Origin: Ariolimax columbianus
Taxonomy: Eukaryota; Mollusca; Gastropoda; Stylommatophora; Arionidae
Length of the DNA stretch: 64,000 nucleotides
Reading direction: 5' to 3'
Assembly (NCBI GenBank): GCA_036924085.1
Contig: JAVGWX010000003.1
Coordinates: 122,012,764 to 122,076,763, forward strand
The position numbers were made by a program, and so were the translations under genes. Below are positions 55,074 to 64,000 of the stretch, piece after piece; position 1 is the first letter of the stretch; each line of letters starts with the position of its first letter. The notes beneath the pieces are model-generated. The model ran no database searches. It was not told where the DNA came from and was given only the letters and a program-made list of their open reading frames with translations.

Positions 55074-57045
55074 TGAACACACACACAAACGCGCCCACCC
55101 TATACACCCACACACACGACCCTGCCTACCCACATCTACACACACGACACGCCCACCCCACACACACACGACCATGCCTACCCACATCTACACACACCCA
55201 CCCTATACACACACGACCATGCCTACCCACATCTACATACACCAACACGCCCACCCCACACACCCACGACCATGCCTACCCACATCTACATACACCAACA
55301 CGCCCCTCCTATACACACACACAACCATGCCTACCCACATCTACACACACACGACCATGCCTACCCACATCTACATACACCAACACGCCCACCCTATACA
55401 CACACACGACCGTGCCTATCCACATCTACACACACCAACACACCCACCCCATACACACACGACCGTGCCTATCCACATCTACACACATAAACACGCCCAC
55501 CCTATACACACACACGACCGTGCCTATCCACATCTACACACACCAACACACCCACCCCACACGACCGTGCCTATCAACATCTACACACACAAACACGCCC
55601 ACCCTATACACACACACGACCGTGCCTATCCACATCTACACAAACCAACACACCCACCCCACACACACACGACCGTGCCTATCCACATCTACACACACAA
55701 ACACGCCCACGCTATACACACACACGACCGTGCCTATCCACATCTACACACACCAACACGCCCACACTGTACACCCACACACACACGCCCATGCCTACCC
55801 ACATCTACACACACAAACACGCCCACCCCACACACACACACGACCATGCCTACCCACATCTACACACACACAAACACGCCCACCTTATACACACACACGA
55901 CCATGCCTACCCACATCTACACACACCAACACGCCCACCCTATACACACACGACCATGCCTACCCGCATCTACATACACCAACACGCCCACCCCACACAC
56001 CCACGACCATGCCTACCCACATCTACATACACCAACACGCCCACCCTATACACACACACGACCATGCCTACCCACATCTACACACACACGACCATGCCTA
56101 CCCACATCTACATACACCAACACGCCCATCCTATACACACACACGACCGTGCCTATCCACATCTACACACACCAACACACCCACCCCACACACACACAAC
56201 CGTGCCTATCCACATCTACACACATAAACACGCCCACCCTATACACACACACGACCGTGCCTATCCACATCTACACACCCACGACCATGCCTACCCACAT
56301 CTACATACACCAACACGCCCACCCTATACACACACACGACCGTGCCTATCCACATCTACACACACCAACACACCCACCCCACACGACCGTGCCTATCAAC
56401 ATCTACACACACAAACACGCCCACCCTATACACACACACGACCGTGCCTATCCACATCTACACAAACCAACACACCCACCCCACACACACACGACCGTGC
56501 CTATCCACATCTACACACACAAACACGCCCACCCTATACACACACACGACCGTGCCTATCCACATCTACACACACAAACACGCCCACCCTATACACACAC
56601 ACGACCGTGCCTATCCACATCTACACACACAAACACGCCCACCCTATACACACACACGACCGTGCCTATCCACATCTACACACACCAACACGCCCACCCC
56701 ACACACACACGACCATGCCTACCCACATCTACGCACACCAACACGCCCACCCTATACACTCACGACCATGCCTACCCACATCTACACACACCAACACGCC
56801 CACCCTATACACACACGACCATGCCTACCCACATCTACACACACCAACACGCCCACCCCACACACCCACGACCATGCCTACCCACATCTACACACACAAA
56901 CACGCCCACCCTATACACCTACACACACAAGACCATGCCTACCCACATCTACACACACGACCATGCCTACCCACATCTACACACGCCCACCCCCCTACAC
57001 ACTCCCACCCACAACAAAACTCCCTCACCTCCAACCCCTCCCCAC
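55074..57045. repeat. CA-rich minisatellite, variable units of about 45-57 bp, about 36-40 units
   Basis: Units contain GCCTACCCACATCTACACAC or GCCTATCCACATCTACACAC, then CAACACGCCCACCC, and TATACACACACACGACC. Unit types (CCATGCCTACCC against CCGTGCCTATCC) occur in blocks, and some units are short forms lacking the middle part. The plus strand nearly lacks stop codons in every frame, so frames of 384, 635, 462 and 285 codons overlap it. These are by-products: all three frames are equally open and only Thr/His/Pro-type repeats are encoded. Confidence 0.95.
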
Positions 57046-57111
57046 CCCCATATATATATATATCGTATTTCTCGTCGCTAATCACACTCCGATTACAAGG
57101 AGGCTCCACAA

Positions 57112-57665
57112 TTTTAAATGGTCTCAGCACTTTAACCTACTTTCCAAAGATGTTTTATGGATGGCTGAGCGCCATGTAGGCCATCTTGACCACTTGTAGT
57201 ATGAAATTGTTCTTTTACAGTACAGAAACACGGTACGATTACTTCCACAGTTTACATATAGCCTATCTGTTGATCACAGCTGGTGCCATTCAACCTACCG
57301 ATTAGAGCTACAGCTGGTTCGGTACAACCTGCCGATTGGAGCTACAGCTGGTACGGTACAACCTGCCGATTAGAGCTACAGCTGGTACGGTACAACCTGC
57401 CAATTGGAGCTACAGCTGGTTCGGTTCAACCTGCCGATTAGAGCTACAACTGGTACGGTACAACCTGCCGATTAGAGCTACAGCTGGTGCGGTACAACCT
57501 GCCGATTGGAGCTACATCTGGTGCGGTACAACCTACCGATTGGAGCTACAGCTGGTGCTGTACAACCTGCCGATTGGAGCTACAGCTGGTGCGGTACAAC
57601 CTGCCGATTGGAGCTACAGCTGGTGCGGTACAACCTACCAATTGGAGCTACAGCTGGTGAAGTAT
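57112..57665 (+). repeat. Dispersed repeat C carrying a 34-bp minisatellite
   Basis: The left part (GGTCTCAGCA, CCAAAGATGTTTTATGGATG, CATCTTGACCACT, CAGAAACACGGTA) aligns with the flanks of the array at 28.9-29.5 kb. From 57,287 the segment GGAGCTACAGCTGGTGCGGT plus ACAACCTGCCGATT repeats about 11 times. A single equivalent is present at about 29,632-29,665. Plus-strand frames of 126 and 74 codons are by-products. Confidence 0.9.
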
Positions 57666-57844
57666 ATCAAGGCCTTCAGAGTACTGAACCTACGCTGCTT
57701 TTGTCCCTTAACTTAATAACATTTCTTTAACGTCAGGATTCTTTGATAAAAGTGAAAACACTGCCCTTTTGATATATAACATGTAAAAATACTGCTAGTC
57801 TCCTGGTTCCAGTACACGAATCTGCAGTTATGAGAATACATTTG

Positions 57845-58215
57845 TGTAATTTCCTAGTAGTATATTTGTGTGATTTACTAGTAGTATATTTGTGTGATTT
57901 TACTAGTAGTATATTTGTATGGAGCCGCGTAGCGCAGTGGTTAGCGCACTGGCTTCGCATCTGAGTGGTCCTGGGTTCATTCCCCAGTTGAGGCTGTAAT
58001 GTTTTTTTCAGACCGCAATGGCTCCCGGGTCGACCCAGACCGCCCTCATTTAGCCGAGCCTTTGAAATGTGAGATCGCTAACACCTCACACCCCTACGGC
58101 AGTAATGCTATGGGATACTTTACTTACTTTATATTTGTGTGATTTAATAGTAGTATATTTGTCTGATTTACTAGTAGAATATTTGTGTGATTTACTAGTA
58201 GCATATTTGAATGTA
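57845..58215. repeat. 24-bp tandem repeat interrupted by a SINE
   Basis: Units of TATATTTGTGTGATTTACTA plus GTAG lie on both sides of the SINE (57,845-57,920 and 58,128-58,215), about three copies each. The array existed before the insertion, because unit phase continues on the right. Confidence 0.88.
57921..58127 (+). mobile_element. tRNA-derived SINE (family 1), plus-strand copy
   Basis: Starts GGAGCCGCGTAGCGCAGTGG (A-box region). It continues GCACTGGCTTCGCATCTGAG and has the B-box-like GGGTTCATTCCCC. The body contains GCTCCCGGGTCGACCCAG, and the 3' end is ACTTTACTTAC. It matches 18,157-18,425 but lacks part of the body that the other copy has between CCCGGG and the GAGCC block. Flanking ATATTTGT repeats could be the TSD but also belong to the host array. 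Confidence 0.92.
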
Positions 58216-59022
58216 TATTTTATATGATTCTTTGTTTATTTATTACTTTAACTAAATATAATTTATACATTACATTTATAGGTTATAAATAACTTAGCGT
58301 AGTAACCCTTTTTCTTGGGTTAGCATAAACCTACGAAAGGAGTAACATTCGATCTCAAGACGCACAGTCAATTTTCGAATCTTAATTCAGGTAAAGAATT
58401 GCGTCCAGGACGTTTCAGCATATAAGCAATAATAATAATATCAACAAGGGCTGACGGATATGTCAACCTTCAGTTAAGTAAGTAAATTCTCTGTAAGGGT
58501 CAATGACTGATTGGCTTCGATCGAAATGACTGACGGTTGAGTCATTTTATATGAGTAAGAGAGAGGAAATGAAATCATTCAATCGTACAAATCTAAGAGT
58601 TTGGGACCGAGGAGTGACGCCTCCTAAGAGGATGTCCCACGATTGAAAGGAATAAACAACTTCTGTAACGCGTCAATTGTAGCGTTTGTAGGTTTGCCGA
58701 AAATGCAGTGATGTCGGTTCTGCTAACCATTAGAAAATATATAATGTCAACGAAACATAAATATGCAGTTATTTACTAGCAGTCATTAAAAATACAATGA
58801 TTTATTTGATAATAATTAACACCATGAGTGACCTATTTACACAAACCCCGAAAGTGTGCAAGTAATGGAGGTGACGCTAACCCTTTTCCCCGGGCATGTC
58901 AACTTAAATTCCCTTTTTACCTGCTTCCAGTTCAAGACAGTGAATTTATACATTTTGGTTTTATAAAAGCTCGATTCACGTTGTAATTTGTGACACGCAT
59001 CAGTCACGTTTCAGCGAGTAAA
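58216..59022. other. No recognisable feature
   Basis: AT-rich unique-looking sequence. I looked for a terminal inverted repeat partner for the Tc1-like relic and found none by eye. Confidence 0.5.
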
Positions 59023-59830
59023 ATGCCATTATCTGTTTTCATCGAAAGAACGTTTGTTAGTGTTTTTGTCATGTCTCGACTGTCCGTCACACGAGCGATT
59101 GCAATCTGTTGATATGCTCATGAGTAGAATGGTGACCAGAGAAGATGCCATACATTTTAATTGTGACCAGTTCACTATAGAAAGGCTGAACCAGCGGTTT
59201 CGAGCAACATGTACCACCAATGAAGAAGCCATACATTTTAATTGTGACCAGTTCACCATAGAAAGGCTGAACTAGCAGTTTCGAGCAACAGGTACCACCA
59301 ATGAAGAAGCCAAACATTTTAATTGTGACCAGATCACTATAGAAAGGCTGAACCAGCGGTTTCGAGCAACAGGTACCACCAATGAAGAAACCATACATTT
59401 TAATTGGGACCAGTTCACCATAGAAAGGCTGAACCAGCGGTTTCGAGCGACAGGTACCACCAATGACCGCCCCAGGGCTGGTCAACCTAGTTCACACAAG
59501 CTGAAGATCGTCAAATGTTTTTGATACATCTGTACAACCGGTTCCAAACAGCAACTCAGACAGCAGCTCATTTGCCTGACGCTATGAAACCTGTCAGCGC
59601 AAGCAATGTGTGACTAGGCGCTGCTGGTTCGCAAAAACGACGTCCCAACGTTGGATTTATCGTTTCTAGGCGTCACTGGACCAACAGACTGGCTTGGACC
59701 ATAAACAATATTCATCGTCCAAGAGCGGAATGGCGATCAACGATGTTCTCTGATAAAAGGAGCTTTAATGTCTCCTTTGCTGATAGGATAAATCGCATCT
59801 GACGTCGTCCCCAAGAAAGATATATAAGAA
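59023..59830 (+). pseudogene. Tc1/mariner-type transposase relic with internal 81-bp amplification
   Basis: It begins MPLSVFIERTF-like and continues with a helix-turn-helix region (AIHFNCDQFTIERLNQRFRATGTTN). It then runs into NDRPRAGQPSS, which matches the GTTxDRPRSGRP linker of Tc1-like transposases. Decayed sequence follows: LYNRFQTATQTA, then RPNVGFIVSRRHW and NNIHRPRAEWRSTMFSDKRSFNVSFADR, where the usual motif is FSDESRFxLxxxDGR. Glu of SDE reads Lys. The helix-turn-helix segment is present four times in tandem. Multiple stops make it inactive. Confidence 0.88.
59152..59475. repeat. 81-bp tandem repeat, 4 units, inside the transposase
   Basis: ACATTTTAATTG starts at 59,152, 59,233, 59,314 and 59,395, exactly 81 bp (27 codons) apart. 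Units are close to identical, differing by single bases. One unit carries a TAG in place of CAG or CCAG-type sequence near 59,273. Confidence 0.95.
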
Positions 59831-59951
59831 AGATAAGCGGGGTGAGAGGGGGGTGGAAGAGAGGGGTGGGGTGAGGGGTTGATATCAACACATTAATGTA
59901 TCAACGTCACGAGATATTCGTCATTTATATAGTAGGGCAGCAAAGGTGGCG

Positions 59952-60000
59952 CCTAATAGACCGCGAGTCTAATTTTGCTCTCGTGTTTTAGTCCATCATG
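59952..60000 (+). repeat. Dispersed repeat E, short copy
   Basis: GGTGGCGCCTAATAGACCGC and TTTTGCTCTCGTGTTTTAGTC match the start of 42,282-42,378. The match ends near 60,000. Confidence 0.65.
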
Positions 60001-60446
60001 GATGCCGCCAGCAGACGGATTGGACTGAGATTCACACTAGTTGACGATAACTTTAGCTTGTGTCCACGGAAGTGTGACGCAGTTCTTCATTTGGATTAAT
60101 TAGTTCATTCATTATGTGGTGCTTTTCCCTCCGATTGTCCTGGCATAGTCATTTGAAACAGTATTTTGGCTACCCTGTGTCGTATTCCCATGGTCCAGTG
60201 CACACGACACAAATTCGCGAGAATAAAGTCCTTCGTCCTGTTATGCTGACAGCTACGGTTTAGGTGTGGCTAGGAAATGTTCACACGGTCAGAAATGGAC
60301 TAATGTATGACCCGGGAAAGATTGAGCCATGCCTGGTTAGCATCATGTACAAATCACAATGATAACCTCTGAGTGATTCCCACCCCCTCTCCCACAACGA
60401 CATCTTGGGATTACGGGAAAGACACGACAGGACCAGAAGGAGAAGA
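60001..60446. other. No recognisable feature
   Basis: Unique-looking sequence without supported coding signal. Confidence 0.5.
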
Positions 60447-60502
60447 AACTGGTTGTATACAGACTCTGCAGTCTTCTAAACCAGTATAATGAAGTTGAGT
60501 TT
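60447..60502 (+). mobile_element. CR1/L2-like LINE, very short 3' end
   Basis: GAAACTGGTTGTATACAGAC followed by TCTGCAGTCTTCTAAACCAG and TATAATGAAGTTGAG matches the termini at 1,727 and 27,845. Confidence 0.82.
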
Positions 60503-60760
60503 AGTTCAGTTAGACCAGGAGTGATAGAACTCGTACTTTGTGACAATTATTATAGTAAAGATACCGAATTCAGTCTCGGTCCACCCAGCTGTAAACGGTT
60601 ATCTGACTTATAGTTACTAAAAGCAAGCCAACAGGGAAGAGATTTGCTCATTCAAGCGACCATGCTCGAAAAGCTGTGGGAGACCGGCGAAGACCTGAAA
60701 CGCAAAGTCTCCTTCGTGAACCTCGCCAGACTAGCAGCATAGCATCAATTGATCGGTGGT

Positions 60761-60885
60761 GGACGGCGTGGGCTAGTGGCTAGGGTGACACGGCTCACAG
60801 CCCGAATATGCTGGGTTTGATCCCCATCACAGCACCGGCTATTACCCCGGGAAGCAAACCCTTAGGAGGAGGATAATGAAATTTT
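60761..60885 (+). mobile_element. tRNA-derived SINE (family 2), plus-strand copy
   Basis: GGACGGCGTGGGCTAGTGG and the B-box-like GGGTTTGATCCCC are followed by CATCACAGCACCGGCTATTA and AAGCAAACCCTTAGGAGG. It matches the complement of 28,470-28,613. Confidence 0.88.
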
Positions 60886-62035
60886 GCAAACTTGACGGTT
60901 GGTATGTACTGTTTACATCAGAAGTGACGTCATCATGCGCATCGTACGTATGTTCACTTGGTGCAGTTAAGTCAGATTTAATTTGAACACGCCTCGTATT
61001 ATTATTGTATGGGTCTTTGTCTATTGAGCGTTCTGACAAATTCCGACGGTTACTCAGCACCCATTTCTTTGTCTGAACAGAAGGTGGGAAATCCCTGGAG
61101 TTGGGGAGTAGTCTACCCCAGAACAGCGTGAATGCATTGTTAGCCACCTCTCGCTACACGCTCTCAGCTGGGCAGTGACTGTTCTCACACTCATAACAAC
61201 TAGAGCAGGCGAACGAGAAATTGCTGTTACGGCTATTGTGGACAGACGAATTAATGTTCAGACGTAAAAACATTGTTTTATCTGTATGCTCTAGTTGCCC
61301 TAATGCAGACGGATGTAAAAAGCTGCCCCAAAAGCACTTCGTGATCAGGGAAAACCTATAGTGCCCAAGTCAAACAAAACGTTCAAACGAGGCGCCAGCA
61401 CGCGATGATGACAAACGGACTCGAGCTTCAATTTACCAACGATGGTCAATCAATAATTCGCCATCAAATCAATTTGATCATTATCTATACCGGACAAAAC
61501 CGAGATCTGACACGTTTTCTGTACAAACTGTGAACTGCTGACGGCTGTCAAAATATTTTGTGAAAATATGTTCGATTTACACAACGGATGTAAACATGGC
61601 AGATTAATATGTCATGTTTACGCGGGAACTAGAAACTGACACCAAAAACCTAAGTTAACGACAAAAACCTGCGGTGCATAAATGTCTCAAATGACATGAA
61701 AGACAAGAATGGGTCTTCTGCGTCCATCTGCAGTACATGGCGTCTAGTACGGCGCGCATTTTGTTAGGATACGAAAGGATGACATTTTCTAATTTTTTCT
61801 ATTTTCAAGTAGGGCAATTAGAGTTAGTTAGTAAGAACATTATACCAGCAAGAAGGGCTATTGTGTTAAAGAATGGTGTCTACATGGATGCCATTTGTTT
61901 TACAAAAATATAAGAACATAGATGTCAATTTGTATGAAAAGAATGATAAGATACGGGGCATTTTTGTTTAACAAAAATATAACAAAATGGAACACCTAAA
62001 TGTAAACAAAGATTTATCAATAGTGTCTAACAGAG
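60886..62035. other. No recognisable gene
   Basis: Unique-looking sequence. The 101-codon minus-strand frame 60842-61147 begins inside the SINE end and has no recognised domain. Confidence 0.5.
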
Positions 62036-62305
62036 AACCACCAATCAAGAACTGCTTGTTTAGAGAAATCAAGAACTGCTTGTTTAGAGAAATCAAGAAC
62101 TACTTGTTTAGAGAAATCAAGAACTGCTTGTTTAGTGAAATCAAGAACTGGTTGTTTAGAGCAACCAAGAACTGCTTGTCAAGAGCAGCCAAGAGCTGCT
62201 TGCCAAGAGCAACCAAGAACTGCTTGTCAAGAGCAGCCAAAAACTGCTTGCCAAGAGCAGCCAAGAACTGCTTGTCAAGAGAAACCAAGAACGCTTTGCC
62301 AAAAG
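62036..62305. repeat. 24-bp minisatellite, about 11 units in two classes
   Basis: Left units are CAAGAACTGCTTGTTTAGAG plus AAAT; right units are CAAGAACTGCTTGTCAAGAG plus CAGC or CAAC. Each unit contains CAAG...CTTG as a short inverted repeat. Overlapping frames of 60-127 codons on both strands are by-products of the 24-bp period. Confidence 0.95.
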
Positions 62306-63069
62306 CAACGAACAACGGCTGGCCCAGACAATCAAGAAGATATGCACACATCATATCTAAACGACGCTGAAATTAGATGGGCCATGCTCTAAAAAGATAA
62401 GCTGACACAGCCACCAGAACTATCATACCAGGTCAGGTCATCTCGTAACCGATGAGGTCGTTGGGACACACATGAAGACATTCTCACAACCCCACACCAT
62501 ACAAGGGAACCCTAAATGAAAAGCGAAAGAAAGTCCTACCTTAGCAAACTTAGTGAAGGGCCATATATGCCTAAACGGAATTATGAACCAGAGCGGATAC
62601 ACCATACGGTAGATTGCAACATACCACGTGACATAGCGAAAGTTTGTTGCTGTGATTAACGACTCCATCTTGCGTGATGATCTCTGATCGCAGTTTTAAG
62701 AATGCACAGATGTATCAGCCCATCAAATGAAAGTCTGTTCTGTTCCTTGTGATGCAGAAGTTTTCAACAAATACATGCCTAGTCATCAAACGTTGACCTG
62801 TTGACATTTTTATAGCATGAAGTTTGGGACGATGAGGCTAACGTCTGGTCATGCAAAACACACTGATCAGACAATGTTAGCCAGGGTCAGGAGAAATATA
62901 CTGACCAAGACCCTCACCTGACCTCCTCGTTGGTAGTCATGGAAACGGACTGTTGTCGAGGATAACAATCTAGCTAACAAGGTGAGATTCGACGTGATCC
63001 CCGTAGTAGTTAGCGACACGCAGATGAAGCCAAGCATATCACAACCGCCTGGAGGACCCAGGCCCACCT
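62306..63069. other. No recognisable feature
   Basis: Unique-looking sequence with short frames only. Confidence 0.5.
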
Positions 63070-63175
63070 TCATCAGCACGCCCAAAATGTGAGGAAAGCT
63101 ACGACAACGTCCGTTTTAGGGCGCACAAAAGAGTAAACCTACTCATTGTGGGCATTCAACAACAACAACAACAAC
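63070..63175 (+). repeat. Dispersed repeat D with (AAC)n end, copy 2
   Basis: ATGTGAGGAAAGCTACGACA, TTTTAGGGCGCACAAAA, CTCATTGTGGGCATTCAAC and (AAC)n match 52,435-52,535. Confidence 0.82.
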
Positions 63176-63416
63176 AAAATAGTATGAAGTTTATCCAGGA
63201 ATTTTAATTGTTACGAGAGCTACAGAAAAACGCTTCAAAAATAAATAAAATAGATTTCCCCCAAAACGTCATTATTTCAAGTATTATTACGGGCACTTTT
63301 CCCAGTCAGTGTTTTTAAAATTGTATTTTTCTGTTGACGGGATTAAAAATAAATTAGTTTCACACTAACCAGACACGGGACTCTGGAACACATTTAAAAC
63401 ATCTGTTACAGATTAT

Positions 63417-63895
63417 CTTTCTGGTCTCGAGGTATGGTGTCCGCCTCGGGTACCAGAGGTCGCGGGTTCGAATCACGGTGCGGTCCGGAATTTATTTACG
63501 TTGAACTTCTGGTACAAATTCATATTATCTCCTTGTAGTGAGATCAGACTCCCGTTTCAGTGTGGAACACGTCAAAAATCATTTCTTGGTAGTTAGAAAT
63601 CGAATAGAGTAGGCTTAACGACCCCTGTCCTGACAAAATTGAAAAATTCAAGTTAAAAATCTACCCAAATTATTTGTACCTTCCCCCAGGCTGCAGGAAG
63701 TTCTAAAATATTTACTGCGCATAGCCAAAGGTTTCGGCTACCTGGCAACAGACATTACATATTCCTGTTTGAATACCAGGATTCCAAGTATCAGATGTTG
63801 TATGTATTTATCATTACTTATACGGAAACCTGGACCGTGAGCAAACAGTTGGATGACAACATAGAAACCCTTTAAATGTGGATATTCAGGCGCTT
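63417..63895 (+). mobile_element. tRNA-headed repeat joined to RTE C-terminus, uninterrupted copy
   Basis: The tRNA-like head (GGTATGGTGTCCGCCTCG, then GGGTTCGAATCACGG) and body (CTTCTGGTACAAATT; AAAAATCTACCCAAATT) run without interruption into CCTGTTTGAATACCAGGATT and the RTE-type frame (YTETWTVSKQLDDNIE-like). It serves as the empty-site comparison for the interrupted copy at 44.5-48.7 kb. It ends within the RTE part near 63,895. Confidence 0.88.
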
Positions 63896-64000
63896 AGCCT
63901 GACAATGGCGCTTTGTTAAAGTTGTTGTATAGTAGTTTACGATGCAGCTATATCCACTTGTTTATACCTAACACAGCCGATTTCAGCACGAAATTATTGG

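Noticed and set aside
55073..57199. Possible 635-codon His/Thr/Pro-rich protein
   Set aside because: All three forward frames are equally open across a CA-rich array and the translations are pure repeats.
57921..58000. Functional tRNA gene
   Set aside because: The A- and B-box-like motifs are followed by a SINE body and tail, the B-box has a mismatch, and the family is dispersed.

Overview
This window looks like non-coding, repeat-dominated DNA from an animal nuclear genome. There is no operon-like packing and I recognise no host gene. Every sequence with recognisable protein similarity belongs to a mobile element. The mixture fits a lophotrochozoan such as a mollusc: RNase H-bearing LINEs of the I/Nimb type, several RTE-like LINEs, CR1/L2-like LINEs, Tc1/mariner relics, tRNA-derived SINEs, and many minisatellites. 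That assignment is an inference from element types, not a database match.

Layout. 0-6 kb: a 39-bp minisatellite, a CR1-like 3' end, a 47-bp array, a 24-bp palindromic array and an 88-bp array. 6.1-7.0 kb: a 5'-truncated RNase H LINE with a perfect 13-bp target-site duplication (TSD). 7.4-11.0 kb: a 49-bp satellite of about 74 units. 11-15 kb: decayed repeats and a 42-bp array. 15.6-18.4 kb: an RTE relic, a 39-bp array, a second RNase H LINE subfamily, and a SINE with an 11-bp TSD. 19.6-24 kb: a CR1 tail, an RTE relic, a 33-bp array with higher-order structure, and a 31-bp array inside a dispersed repeat. 25.2-27.9 kb: two CR1-like copies facing away from each other. 28-34 kb: a SINE, a 42/38-bp array, a GT-rich tract, a minus-strand RTE relic split by a nested LINE fragment, and another 42-bp array. 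34-42 kb: RTE and mariner fragments and a SINE. 44.5-52 kb: the same RNase H LINE family twice. The minus-strand copy lies between two 269-bp direct repeats inside a tRNA-headed repeat. The plus-strand copy has a 14-bp TSD and keeps a 380-codon RNase H reading frame. 53-58 kb: 35-bp, CA-rich and 34-bp arrays, then a SINE inside a 24-bp array. 59-64 kb: a Tc1-like transposase relic with fourfold amplification of its DNA-binding segment, a SINE, another 24-bp array, and a second tRNA-headed RTE chimera.

How the parts relate. The window records repeated cycles in which mobile elements insert, decay, and in several cases supply the sequence from which a minisatellite grows. More than 20 distinct arrays fill roughly a quarter of the window. 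Many have unit lengths divisible by three, which gives long open frames on one or both strands that are not genes. The two strongest examples are one dispersed repeat that has seeded two different minisatellites at 29 kb and 57 kb, and an 81-bp in-frame expansion inside a transposase. All identifications are by eye from sequence and translations.
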